Source of the DNA: an uncultured Moraxella sp.
GTDB lineage: Bacteria > Pseudomonadota > Gammaproteobacteria > Pseudomonadales > Moraxellaceae
Reading direction: 5' to 3'
Assembly: GCA_937975585.1 (NCBI GenBank)
Contig: CALJUC010000037.1
Span: 1-49,068, forward strand
Length of the DNA stretch: 49,068 bases
The stretch's first letter is position 1, and each line of letters begins with the position of its first letter. A program made the translations under genes and the position numbers. This document shows, piece after piece, positions 1-7,726 of this stretch. Below the pieces are notes generated by a model. It had not been told where the DNA came from. It did no database searches and worked only from the letters and a program-made list of their open reading frames with translations.

Positions 1-39
1 CAATAAAGTAAATAACTTACTTTGAGTGGATTTAAAATT

Positions 40-115
40 TGGTGGAGCTAAGGAGAGTCGAACTCCTGACCCCTACAATGCCATTGTAGTGCTCTACCAA
101 CTGAGCTATAGCCCC
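40..115 (-). tRNA. tRNA-Ala (anticodon GGC), CCA encoded
   Basis: Read on the minus strand, this folds as a complete 76-nt cloverleaf. The 7-bp acceptor stem begins GGGGCTA and closes with TAGCTCC. The D arm contains AGCTCAGTTGGTAGAGC and the T arm contains GTTCGACTC. The anticodon stem CTACA/TGTAG encloses a 7-nt loop ATGGCAT, which puts GGC at the anticodon and so decodes GCC/GCU alanine. The 3' end ACCA is encoded in the DNA. Confidence 0.95.
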
Positions 116-216
116 AATGTTTGCATGTTAAGCAAAAATTTTAAACCCTTTGCCTAAGAGTGGGCGTATTTTATTGAAAACTAAAAACCGTGTCAATAGC
201 CAAACTGCGAAAAAAC

Positions 217-245
217 CATTTTTTTTAAACTTTTTACGCTATAAT
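217..245 (+). promoter_or_regulatory. Possible promoter of dedA (perfect -10, weak -35)
   Basis: A perfect TATAAT lies at 240-245. The -35 position 17 bp upstream reads only CATTTT, so the site would need an activator or be weak. A start near 252 would leave an unusually long leader of about 160 nt before the dedA start codon. No sequence-specific operator was recognised. Confidence 0.3.
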
Positions 246-411
246 AGCGGGCGGCTGATTCTTCTCGTTAGCGCATCGAATTTTGTAGACAGTTAGTCAA
301 AAACTGCCTATCCTCATACCCGCTACCGCAAACCCTTTGGCGTTGCCATTCTTCGCCACCGTACACCTTGTATTATCGCCTACTCATTATTCATATTAAA
401 GGATATCGTTC

Positions 412-1038
412 ATGCCGCTTATTGATTTTATTTTGCACATTGGCGACCACTTGCAGCAGTTGGTCAATGACTATGGCTCATGGATTTATGCGATTTTATT
501 TGTCATTGTGTTTTGTGAAACAGGACTTGTGGTATTGCCGTTTTTACCAGGTGATTCGATGCTGTTTGCAGCCGGTACCATTGCGGCAGTAGGCGATATG
601 AATATCTTTATGTTAATCGGGCTGCTCATTATCGCGGCGATTTTGGGCGATTTTGTGAACTTCGAGATTGGCAAACATTTTGGTCAAAAGCTATTTGCCA
701 ACCCTAACTCGAAGATTTTTAAGCAAAGTTACTTAGAAAAGACCCACAATTACTACGAAAAATACGGCGGACGTACCATTATTATCGCGCGTTTTATCCC
801 GATTGTGCGTACCTTTGCGCCATTTGTCGCGGGTATGGGTCGTATGCATTATGGTGAGTTTATCCGTTATAACATCATCGGCGCGGTGGCTTGGGTGGTG
901 ATTTTTACCTTACTGGGCTATTTCTTTGGTCAGTTGCCATTTGTCAAAGAGCATTTTTCTTGGATTATGATTGGCATTATTGTTTTTTCTGTGTTGCCAA
1001 TGATTATCGAAATTATTCGCCATCGCATGGCCAAATAG
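412..1038 (+). CDS. DedA family inner-membrane protein
   Basis: A 208-residue DedA (SNARE-associated/VTT) protein. Family members are polytopic inner-membrane proteins linked to lipid-carrier flipping, membrane potential and envelope stress tolerance; the substrate of this one cannot be read from sequence. Visible marks are the acidic residue in the first membrane segment (FCETGLVVLPFLPGD), the GDFVNFEIGKHFG stretch, and the conserved RFIPIVRTFAPFVAG segment near residues 125-140 with its two arginines, followed by two C-terminal hydrophobic helices. Length matches the family. The ATG has AAAGGA about 9 bp upstream. The gene stands alone, with tRNA-Ala upstream on the other strand and gltX about 110 bp downstream. 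Orthology to E. coli YqjA/YghB is likely but not certain. Confidence 0.9.
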   Translation: MPLIDFILHIGDHLQQLVNDYGSWIYAILFVIVFCETGLVVLPFLPGDSMLFAAGTIAAVGDMNIFMLIGLLIIAAILGDFVNFEIGKHFGQKLFANPNSKIFKQSYLEKTHNYYEKYGGRTIIIARFIPIVRTFAPFVAGMGRMHYGEFIRYNIIGAVAWVVIFTLLGYFFGQLPFVKEHFSWIMIGIIVFSVLPMIIEIIRHRMAK

Positions 1039-1148
1039 CTAAACGCAATAAATGTGACGTGTCACTTTATCGCTTTATTTTCTAAATGTTGTGCTATCCG
1101 CTATAATTTATGACCGATAATACCCTTATTTAACCCATTGAGATGATT

Positions 1149-2651
1149 ATGACCCAAAAAGTCCGCACCCGAATCGCGCCATCACCGACTGGTTTTCCCC
1201 ATGTTGGTACGGCTTATATCGCCTTGTTTAATATGGCATTTGCCAAAGCCCATGGCGGTGAATTTATCTTACGTATTGAAGACACGGATCAAACACGTTC
1301 AACCGCGCAGTCTGAACAGATGATTTTGGATGCCCTGCGTTGGGTCGGTCTAAACTGGGTTGAAGGCCCGGATGTGGGTGGCCCACACGCACCTTATCGC
1401 CAAAGCGAGCGTAAAGATATCTATAAAGACTACGCGTATGAGCTACTCGATAAGGGTCATGCGTTCCGTTGTTTTGCCACCGCAGACGAGTTAGACCAAA
1501 TGCGCGCTGAGCAAATGGCTCGCGGTGAAACCCCACGTTATGATGGCCGTTATGCCAATCTAAGCCGTGAAGAATCAGACAAATTGGCAAGCGAGGGCAA
1601 GCCATTCGTGATTCGTATGCGTGTGCCAGCAGAAGGCGTGTGCGTATTTGATGATATGCTGCGTGGTCGTGTCGAGATTCCTTGGGCGCAAGTTGATATG
1701 CAAGTGTTGCTAAAAACCGATGGCTTACCAACTTATCACTTGGCGAACGTGGTCGATGACCATTTGATGCAAATCACCCATGTGATTCGTGGTGAAGAAT
1801 GGATTAACTCAGCGCCTAAGCATCAGCTATTGTACAAATACTTTGGTTGGGAAATGCCTGTATTGTGTCACATGCCACTACTGCGTAATCCAGACAAATC
1901 AAAACTGTCAAAACGTAAAAACCCAACCTCAATCACCTATTATCGTGATGCGGGCGTGTTGCCAGAGGCCTTGCTTAACTACTTAGGTCGTATGGGTTAT
2001 TCATTGCCAAATGAAGCCGAGAAATTCACCCTAGATGAGATGATTGCAACCTTTGATATCAAACGCGTATCATTGGGCGGGCCAATCTTTGACGTGGAAA
2101 AACTGACTTGGTTAAACGGCGAGTGGTTACGTTCACTAAGCCCAGAAGTGCTAAAAACCAAGATCTTGGATTGGGCCAATGACAGCGATAAATTGACCGC
2201 GATTGCCAAAGCGATTCAACCGCGTATTAATTTATTATCAGATGCGGTGAATTGGGCAGGCTTTTATTTCCAAAACTTGCCAACCATCACGGAAGCGGAT
2301 TTTGAGCATAAAGTCTTATCAACTGAGCAGACCGTTGAGATTTTGCAATTTGCCCAATGGCAGCTTGAAACCATGCCAGTTTGGACGGAAGAAAATATCC
2401 AAGCTGTCCTATCAGGCCTAGCCGGTGAGCTTGGCGTGAAGCTACGTGACTTTATGTCGCCATTCTTTATTGCGATTGCGGGTTCAAAATCATCGACACC
2501 AGTGATGAACTCGATGTACTTAATCGGTGCGGACATGACTTTACAACGCCTACGCCATGCGATTGAGGTATTGGGCGGTGTCAGTAAAAAGAAAATGAAA
2601 GAGTTAGAAAAACGTAATGCGAGCTTTGGTGGCTTTCTAAATCAGGCTTAA
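1149..2651 (+). CDS. gltX: Glutamate--tRNA ligase
   Basis: Class I glutamyl-tRNA synthetase, which charges tRNA-Glu with glutamate in the cytoplasm. The N-terminus carries RIAPSPTGFPHVGTAY, the family's form of the HIGH signature, then FILRIEDTDQTRS. The KMSKS-type loop is DKSKLSKRK, about half way along. The C-terminal helical domain is the anticodon-binding part. About 500 residues is normal for the family. Two in-frame ATGs exist, at 1143 and 1149. I favour 1149 because the shorter N-terminus fits relatives and GAG lies just upstream, but 1143 cannot be excluded. A strong hairpin follows the stop, suggesting a single-gene transcript. Whether the enzyme is strictly discriminating against tRNA-Gln cannot be decided here. 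Confidence 0.97.
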   Translation: MTQKVRTRIAPSPTGFPHVGTAYIALFNMAFAKAHGGEFILRIEDTDQTRSTAQSEQMILDALRWVGLNWVEGPDVGGPHAPYRQSERKDIYKDYAYELLDKGHAFRCFATADELDQMRAEQMARGETPRYDGRYANLSREESDKLASEGKPFVIRMRVPAEGVCVFDDMLRGRVEIPWAQVDMQVLLKTDGLPTYHLANVVDDHLMQITHVIRGEEWINSAPKHQLLYKYFGWEMPVLCHMPLLRNPDKSKLSKRKNPTSITYYRDAGVLPEALLNYLGRMGYSLPNEAEKFTLDEMIATFDIKRVSLGGPIFDVEKLTWLNGEWLRSLSPEVLKTKILDWANDSDKLTAIAKAIQPRINLLSDAVNWAGFYFQNLPTITEADFEHKVLSTEQTVEILQFAQWQLETMPVWTEENIQAVLSGLAGELGVKLRDFMSPFFIAIAGSKSSTPVMNSMYLIGADMTLQRLRHAIEVLGGVSKKKMKELEKRNASFGGFLNQA

Positions 2652-2693
2652 CAGCTAAAATTAGCTAAGTTTTTAGCTATTAATGTCATATTT

Positions 2694-2730
2694 AAACCCC
2701 TTATGTACACTCATTGTCATAAGGGGTTTT
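2694..2730 (+). terminator. Rho-independent terminator after gltX
   Basis: Perfect 12-bp stem, AAACCCCTTATG pairing with CATAAGGGGTTT, with a 12-nt loop, running into TTTT. It lies about 45 bp after the gltX stop. Confidence 0.8.
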
Positions 2731-2845
2731 ATTTAGTGTAATTTTATAATTAAAAAAATAAATTAATTTATATTAACCAATATGCTATTGTTTTATTGGT
2801 GACAGACCTTATATGATAGCTAATCAATAACGTATCACTTATTAG

Positions 2846-3168
2846 CGCCTTGATGTGCATATGCCAGCCGGTAGTAGCTTTAGCCAAGCGATTGACCCAA
2901 GTCCAACGCATTTTTATTCGTATATCGTGGGACTATCAGTATTGTGGGTAAACCAGTGCCGCTAAACAACATGGCGATTTTGGCCAATGATGCCAATACC
3001 GATGGTGTGACCCTCGAAGCAAGCGAAGACAGCAAGGTGTGGATTATTGCAGGTCATCCATTGAATGAGCCAATCGTCCAGTATGGCCCATTTGCGATGA
3101 ATACCGAACAAGAGATTTACCAAGCGGTACGTGATTTCCAAGCCGGTAAATTTGGCGAAGGCGTATAG
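2846..3168 (+). pseudogene. Pirin family protein remnant (5' truncated, frameshifted)
   Basis: Two adjacent reading frames together match the C-terminal half of a pirin (cupin, iron-binding) protein. The first, from about 2846, reads LDVHMPAGSSFSQAIDP and continues to YSYIVGLSV; it then runs to a stop. The next frame picks up at about 2938 with VGKPVPLNNMAILAND and continues through LNEPIVQYGPFAMNTE to the usual pirin C-terminus, ending GKFGEGV. Joining the two requires one inserted base near 2936-2943, i.e. a single-base deletion. An in-frame TAG sits just before the first part, and the N-terminal cupin with the metal-binding histidines is absent. The 3' half could be misannotated as a 74-residue protein from an internal start at 2944. 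I judge it a decayed gene. Confidence 0.8.
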
Positions 3169-3184
3169 GCCTTTTTGATGAACC

Positions 3185-3222
3185 AAAAACGGGATAGGGT
3201 CTGTTCACCCCATCCCGTTTTT
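3185..3222 (+). terminator. Terminator after the pirin remnant
   Basis: AAAACGGGAT pairs with ATCCCGTTTT around a GGG/CCC-rich inner part, followed by a run of Ts. It probably served the pirin gene and survives its decay. Confidence 0.75.
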
Positions 3223-3423
3223 TAGCATTTCAGCGGCGCTGTCTTTTGCAAACAGGGCACAAAATTTTTTACTGAAGTCAATTGGCTAAAATGCTATGAT
3301 AGCTTAACTTTATGCCAGTCGTTTAAATGCGCTATGTTGTGATTTTTATGCAATTGGCTGAACAACTTTCTTATGATGAATTTTTAACTTTTAACTGATT
3401 AGATGATATAAGGCAGCACCCTC

Positions 3424-3939
3424 ATGGTAAATGTACAAGCCGAATTGGCACAAGTCGAGCATATCAATGGCGAATTGCATACCAATGCCAATGCGCGTAT
3501 TGGTATGGTCGTTGGTCGTTTTAATAGCTTTGTGGTAGAAAGCTTGGTTGATGGTGCGATTGATACCTTATTGCGCCATGGTGTTGCTGGTCGCAATATC
3601 ACCGTTGTGCGTGTACCGGGTGCATGGGAAATGCCATTGGCGGTTGCGCGTATGGCACAAACCAACAAATTTGATGCGATTATCGGCCTAGGTGCGGTGA
3701 TTCGTGGTAGCACCCCACACTTTGATTTTGTTGCTGGTGAATCAGCCAAAGGTTTAGGTGCGATTGGTTTGGATTATGATATTCCGGTCATTAACGCGAT
3801 TTTGACCACTGACAGCATCGAGCAAGCCATCGAGCGCTCAGGTACCAAAGCCGGCAACAAAGGCTCAGAAGCCGCGATGGTTGCCCTTGAGATGATCAAT
3901 GTATTGGGTCAAATTGACGCACAAGCCGACGAAGAATAA
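3424..3939 (+). CDS. ribH: 6,7-dimethyl-8-ribityllumazine synthase
   Basis: Catalyses the penultimate step of riboflavin synthesis, condensing 5-amino-6-ribitylaminouracil with 3,4-dihydroxy-2-butanone 4-phosphate. The protein has 171 residues. The IGMVVGRFNSF strand, the VPGAWEMPLAV substrate loop, and the GAVIRGSTPHFDFV segment with the conserved catalytic histidine are all present. The tail KGSEAAMVALEMI is typical. An N-terminal extension of about 20 residues precedes the core. The ATG follows AAGG at about 10 bp, a loose ribosome site. nusB starts 9 bp after the stop, so the two are co-transcribed, as in most gammaproteobacteria. I saw no FMN riboswitch in the 200 bp upstream. Confidence 0.96.
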   Translation: MVNVQAELAQVEHINGELHTNANARIGMVVGRFNSFVVESLVDGAIDTLLRHGVAGRNITVVRVPGAWEMPLAVARMAQTNKFDAIIGLGAVIRGSTPHFDFVAGESAKGLGAIGLDYDIPVINAILTTDSIEQAIERSGTKAGNKGSEAAMVALEMINVLGQIDAQADEE

Positions 3940-3948
3940 GGTCGAACC

Positions 3949-4506
3949 ATGACAGATAGCAGTAATAACAGTAACGCCACCGCAGACAATGCCATTAACT
4001 ATAAAACCAGCCTAACCGCGATTCGTAAAGCACGTCGTTTTGCGGTACAGGGTTTGTATGAGTGGCTATTGACGGGTAATCCATCGCATGAGATTGAAGC
4101 GCATACTCGTGCCGAAAATGCCATGCATACCGTACATTTGGGCTATTACCATGAGTTGATTAGCCAAATCATCGCCCAAAGTGACGAATTGGTTGAGTAT
4201 ATCAGTAGCATTCTTGACCGTGAATGGACACGTTTAGACCGCGTTGAACAAGCCGTATTGTTAGTCGGTACTTATGAGATGAAACACTCACTACAAGTTC
4301 CGTATAAAGTGGTGCTTGATGAGGCATTGCAGCTAAATACCCATTTTGGCTCATCAGATGGTCATAAGCTCATTCATGTGGTCATGGATAAAGTCGCTAA
4401 AGATGTGCGTCAGCCAGAAGTTGAAGCAGACGCGAGAAAAGCGGCCAATCAAGCCCAGAGCGAAGCCACAGCTGAGCCATCAAATTTAGACCCATCACAA
4501 GACTAA
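3949..4506 (+). CDS. nusB: Transcription antitermination protein NusB
   Basis: RNA-binding factor that joins NusE (S10) on boxA of rRNA leaders to prevent premature termination. The helical NusB core begins around residue 25 (AIRKARRFAVQGLYEWLL) and includes LDRVEQAVLLVGTYEM and VPYKVVLDEALQLN. At 185 residues it is longer than the roughly 140-residue E. coli protein. The extra length is a polar Ser/Asn-rich N-terminal tail of about 20 residues and an Ala/Glu/Gln-rich C-terminal tail of about 30. It sits 9 bp after ribH, the usual riboflavin/nus pairing, and is followed by a hairpin before thiL. Confidence 0.95.
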   Translation: MTDSSNNSNATADNAINYKTSLTAIRKARRFAVQGLYEWLLTGNPSHEIEAHTRAENAMHTVHLGYYHELISQIIAQSDELVEYISSILDREWTRLDRVEQAVLLVGTYEMKHSLQVPYKVVLDEALQLNTHFGSSDGHKLIHVVMDKVAKDVRQPEVEADARKAANQAQSEATAEPSNLDPSQD

Positions 4507-4515
4507 CGCTGTAAA

Positions 4516-4548
4516 CAAAGCCATGATAAAAAATATGTCATGGCTTTG
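4516..4548 (+). terminator. Terminator-like hairpin after nusB
   Basis: CAAAGCCATGA pairs with TCATGGCTTTG around an A-rich loop. The T tract after it is interrupted (TTGTATC), so termination may be partial and allow read-through into thiL. Confidence 0.5.
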
Positions 4549-4601
4549 TTGTATCTACGCTATGATTTACGCTTTGCTGTTTTCTGAAAGATTTTTTTGC
4601 T

Positions 4602-5537
4602 ATGTCTGAATTTTCCCTCATCTATCAACATTTCAAACATGCCACTACCAAAAATGCGCTAACCCAGGTCGGAATTGGCGATGATTGCGCGGTAAGTGAT
4701 ATCCCGGCTAACTCGCAATTGGTGAGTTGTGTCGACGTGTTGGTGGCTGGTCGACATTTTCCATTAACCACAAGCCCTTATGCGATTGGTTATAAAGCCG
4801 TGGCGGTAAACTTATCGGATTTGGCGGCAATGGGCGCGACACCCTATGCAGTGTTGCTTGGATTAAGCCTACCCAAAACATTAGCCAATGATGCGTGGTT
4901 AAGCGAGGTTAGTCGCGGGTTAGCGGACAGCTGTGCCCCGTTTGGGGTTGAGTTAATTGGTGGCGATACCACACAATCAGACACGTTAACCGTATCTATT
5001 ACCGCATTGGGTTTTGTGCCGCAAGGTGAGGCGATATCGCGTAGTGGGGCACAGGTCGGTGATGTGGTTTGTGTGAGTGGCGAGATTGGTTCAGCAAGTT
5101 TTGCCTTGCAACACATACTAAATGGTCAAGCAACTGAGCTACAGCCGGCACTAGATTTACCGAAACCACAAGTGACATTGGGACAACGATTACGTGGCTT
5201 TGCACATAGTATGATTGATATTTCTGATGGATTAGGGCAAGATTTGGGGCATATCTTAAAGGCAAGTCATGTCGGCGCGAAGGTATATTTGGATGCCATT
5301 CCAGCAGCTGACGCTTTACAAGCGTTACCAAATATTGAAAAATGGCAGCATCAGCTAAATGGTGGCGATGATTATCAGCTTTGCTTTACCATGAGTCAGG
5401 TAAATTTTGCCAAATTCCAGCAGATTTATCCTGAGCAAGTGTTTTGTATCGGTGAAATTACTGCTGAAAATAGCCTACATTTGTTTTATAATAATACTAA
5501 AGTAAACGTCGAAATTAGCGGTTATCAGCATTTCTAA
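4602..5537 (+). CDS. thiL: Thiamine-monophosphate kinase
   Basis: Phosphorylates thiamine monophosphate to the coenzyme thiamine pyrophosphate using ATP. The 311-residue protein shows the AIRS/PurM-like two-domain layout. Marks are GIGDDCAV near residue 25, NLSDLAAMGATPYAVLLGLSLP (in part: SDLAAMGATP) near 70-80, ELIGGDTTQSD near 120, and IDISDGLGQDLGHI near 210. The aspartates that bind magnesium and the phosphates are kept. The start lacks a clear Shine-Dalgarno. It sits between nusB and pgpA, 29 bp ahead of the latter, the order common in gammaproteobacteria. Confidence 0.95.
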   Translation: MSEFSLIYQHFKHATTKNALTQVGIGDDCAVSDIPANSQLVSCVDVLVAGRHFPLTTSPYAIGYKAVAVNLSDLAAMGATPYAVLLGLSLPKTLANDAWLSEVSRGLADSCAPFGVELIGGDTTQSDTLTVSITALGFVPQGEAISRSGAQVGDVVCVSGEIGSASFALQHILNGQATELQPALDLPKPQVTLGQRLRGFAHSMIDISDGLGQDLGHILKASHVGAKVYLDAIPAADALQALPNIEKWQHQLNGGDDYQLCFTMSQVNFAKFQQIYPEQVFCIGEITAENSLHLFYNNTKVNVEISGYQHF

Positions 5538-5566
5538 CGTGATATCTTCAGGATTGATTAATTATC

Positions 5567-6154
5567 ATGCACGACCAAGAACCGCTACACAAACCCGATA
5601 TCCGTAAGGCCAATGTCTTACCACCGTTACCCGTGGGTAGTTCACCATGGGATACCCTAATTTACTGGTTGGGGATTGGGTTAGGCTCCGGTATGCCCAA
5701 GCGCGCGCCTGGGACTTGGGGTACAGCTGGCGGGTTAGTGGTTGCGATTCCGATGATTTGGCTTGGGTTTTGGGGTTTTTTAGCGGTGACCCTTATTGCT
5801 TGCGCTATCGGTGCTTATATTTGTGGCCGTACCAGCGAGTTGATGGGTGTGCATGATGATCCGCATATTGTGTTTGATGAATGGGCTGGTCTGTGGGTGA
5901 GTTTACTACCGATTTGGTGGTTGTTTCATGAGCATCCGTTATTTATGAACCAACCGCTGAGTTTGGTAATATTGTTAGGTGCGGCGTTTGTTGCATTTCG
6001 CTTTTTTGATATTATTAAGCCCTTTCCCATTAAGTGGGTAGATAAAAACCTGTCTGGCGGCTTTGGTATTCTCATTGATGACATTCTTGCCGGGGTCATG
6101 GCGGCTATTTGTATATGGCTAATGATTCATTATTTCGCCAATTTATTGCCTTAG
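5567..6154 (+). CDS. pgpA: Phosphatidylglycerophosphatase A
   Basis: Inner-membrane enzyme that dephosphorylates phosphatidylglycerol phosphate in the last step of phosphatidylglycerol synthesis. Recognisable PgpA marks are the RAPGTWGTAGGL motif near residue 50, GRTSELMGVHDDPHIVFDE in the middle with its acidic catalytic cluster, and the FRFFDIIKPFPIKWVD segment. About four hydrophobic stretches are present. Length (195) is slightly above the E. coli protein because of a polar N-terminal tail of about 25 residues. The nearest AGGA is about 14 bp before the ATG, so translation may depend on coupling with thiL. Confidence 0.93.
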   Translation: MHDQEPLHKPDIRKANVLPPLPVGSSPWDTLIYWLGIGLGSGMPKRAPGTWGTAGGLVVAIPMIWLGFWGFLAVTLIACAIGAYICGRTSELMGVHDDPHIVFDEWAGLWVSLLPIWWLFHEHPLFMNQPLSLVILLGAAFVAFRFFDIIKPFPIKWVDKNLSGGFGILIDDILAGVMAAICIWLMIHYFANLLP

Positions 6155-6217
6155 TGTTGATGCTGTCCCCAATAATTTTTTAATAAAAACGCCTGAAATG
6201 ATAAATAGGAAAACAGT

Positions 6218-7579
6218 ATGACCCAATTAACCACGCTGATTTTGGCCGCCGGTAAAGGCACTCGTATGAAATCAACCAAGCCAAAGGTACTCCAAACCTT
6301 GGCGGGTAAGCCGTTACTACAGCATGTATTAAACACCGCTAATCAACTCAGCAGTGAAAAAAACATCGTGGTATATGGCTTTGGTGGTGATCAGGTCAAA
6401 ACGGCCTTTACGGGTGTGGAGATTCGTTGGGTCGAGCAAGCCGAGCAATTGGGCACCGGTCATGCGGTCAAAGTGGCATTATCTGAGTTACCGCACGATG
6501 GCAAAAGCTTAATTCTATACGGTGATGTGCCACTCATCCAACAAAGCACGCTAGAAAAGCTTATCGCGGCAAACACCTCAGGTATGGCAATGCTCACCTT
6601 GACCGTGGATAACCCATTTGGCTTAGGACGTATCGTGCGTGACGGTAACGGCAAAGTTTTGGCCATCGTTGAACAAAAAGACGCTACCGACGAGCAAAAA
6701 GCCATCTGTGAAATTAATAGTGGTATTTATGCAGTGGACAATGCGTTACTGCATAAATACTTACCAAAACTTGAAAATAACAACGCCCAAGGCGAATACT
6801 ACTTAACCGATATCGTTAAAATGGCAGTGGCCGATGGTATTGATATTGCCACCATTCAGCCAGATTTTGACTTTGAAATTGAAGGCGTAAATGACCGTGG
6901 CCAACTCGCCAATCTAGAACGTATCTACCAAAGCCATTTGGTCGAAAATTTACAAGTGCATGGTGTTCAGTTTGCTGACCCAAGCCGTGTCGATATTCGT
7001 GGTACTTTGACCTGTGGTCAAGATGTATTTATTGATGTGAATGTGGTATTTGAAGGTGCTGTCACTTTAGGCGATAGCGTATATATCGAAGCCGGTTGTG
7101 TGATTCGTGACAGTCAGATTGGTAATGCGTCGCATATCAAACCCTATTGTGTGATTGACCAAAGCCAAATCGGTGCGGGCGTGGATATTGGGCCGTTTGC
7201 CCATTTGCGTCCAGCAACCGTGTTGAGCGATAATGCCAAAGTCGGTAACTTTGTTGAAACCAAAAAATCAACGATAGGTAAAGGCAGTAAAGTCAATCAC
7301 CTAACCTATATTGGTGATGCACAAATTGGTGACAATGTGAATGTCGGTGCGGGTACGATTACTTGTAACTATGACGGGGTCAATAAGTTTAAAACCGTCA
7401 TTGAAGATAATGCCTTTATCGGTAGCAACTCAAGCTTGGTTGCGCCAGTGACGATTGGCAAAGGTGCGACCATTGGCGCAGGCTCAGTGATTACCAAAGC
7501 CGCCCCTGAAGAAAAACTTACCGTGACGCGCGCCAAGCAGACCACCATAGACAGTTGGCAACGTCCCGTTAAAAAATAA
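6218..7579 (+). CDS. glmU: Bifunctional UDP-GlcNAc pyrophosphorylase / GlcN-1-P acetyltransferase
   Basis: Makes UDP-N-acetylglucosamine, the sugar donor for peptidoglycan and lipid A, from glucosamine-1-phosphate. The N-terminal uridylyltransferase half opens with LILAAGKGTRMKSTKPKVL and includes YGDVPL and GEYYLTDIV. The C-terminal left-handed beta-helix of hexapeptide repeats contains FVETKKSTIGKGSK and the acetyltransferase motif YIGDAQIGDNVNVGAGTITC, then YDGVNK. Length 453 is standard. AGGAAAA lies 5 bp before the ATG. glmS follows about 150 bp downstream after a terminator, so the two amino-sugar genes are neighbours but probably separate transcripts. Confidence 0.97.
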   Translation: MTQLTTLILAAGKGTRMKSTKPKVLQTLAGKPLLQHVLNTANQLSSEKNIVVYGFGGDQVKTAFTGVEIRWVEQAEQLGTGHAVKVALSELPHDGKSLILYGDVPLIQQSTLEKLIAANTSGMAMLTLTVDNPFGLGRIVRDGNGKVLAIVEQKDATDEQKAICEINSGIYAVDNALLHKYLPKLENNNAQGEYYLTDIVKMAVADGIDIATIQPDFDFEIEGVNDRGQLANLERIYQSHLVENLQVHGVQFADPSRVDIRGTLTCGQDVFIDVNVVFEGAVTLGDSVYIEAGCVIRDSQIGNASHIKPYCVIDQSQIGAGVDIGPFAHLRPATVLSDNAKVGNFVETKKSTIGKGSKVNHLTYIGDAQIGDNVNVGAGTITCNYDGVNKFKTVIEDNAFIGSNSSLVAPVTIGKGATIGAGSVITKAAPEEKLTVTRAKQTTIDSWQRPVKK

Positions 7580-7636
7580 AACCTTAACGTTTTTTAAACA
7601 TATGTTGTGATTTTTGTTGATAACGCGTTAAAATAG

Positions 7637-7672
7637 CAAAGTCCATCTAACGATTTGGGATGGGCTTTTTTA
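7637..7672 (+). terminator. Terminator between glmU and glmS
   Basis: AAAGTCCATC pairs with GATGGGCTTT (one G-U pair), followed by TTTTT. It lies 58 bp after the glmU stop. Confidence 0.7.
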
Positions 7673-7726
7673 TAGGATTTATCGAATGGTTCGGTAAGTC
7701 AAAATTTTGATACTAAGGAACATATT

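Noticed and set aside
1264..1731. 155-codon minus-strand open frame
   Set aside because: Lies entirely inside gltX in antisense; its length comes from the codon bias of gltX.
2944..3168. 74-residue stand-alone pirin C-domain gene
   Set aside because: The upstream frame continues the same family alignment, so it is half of a broken gene and not a small independent gene.
3224..3423. Possible FMN riboswitch before ribH
   Set aside because: None of the conserved RFN-element loops could be found in the 200 bp.
7580..7726. Possible glmS ribozyme
   Set aside because: The leader is short, holds only the glmU terminator, and lacks the ribozyme core; the class is known from Gram-positive bacteria.
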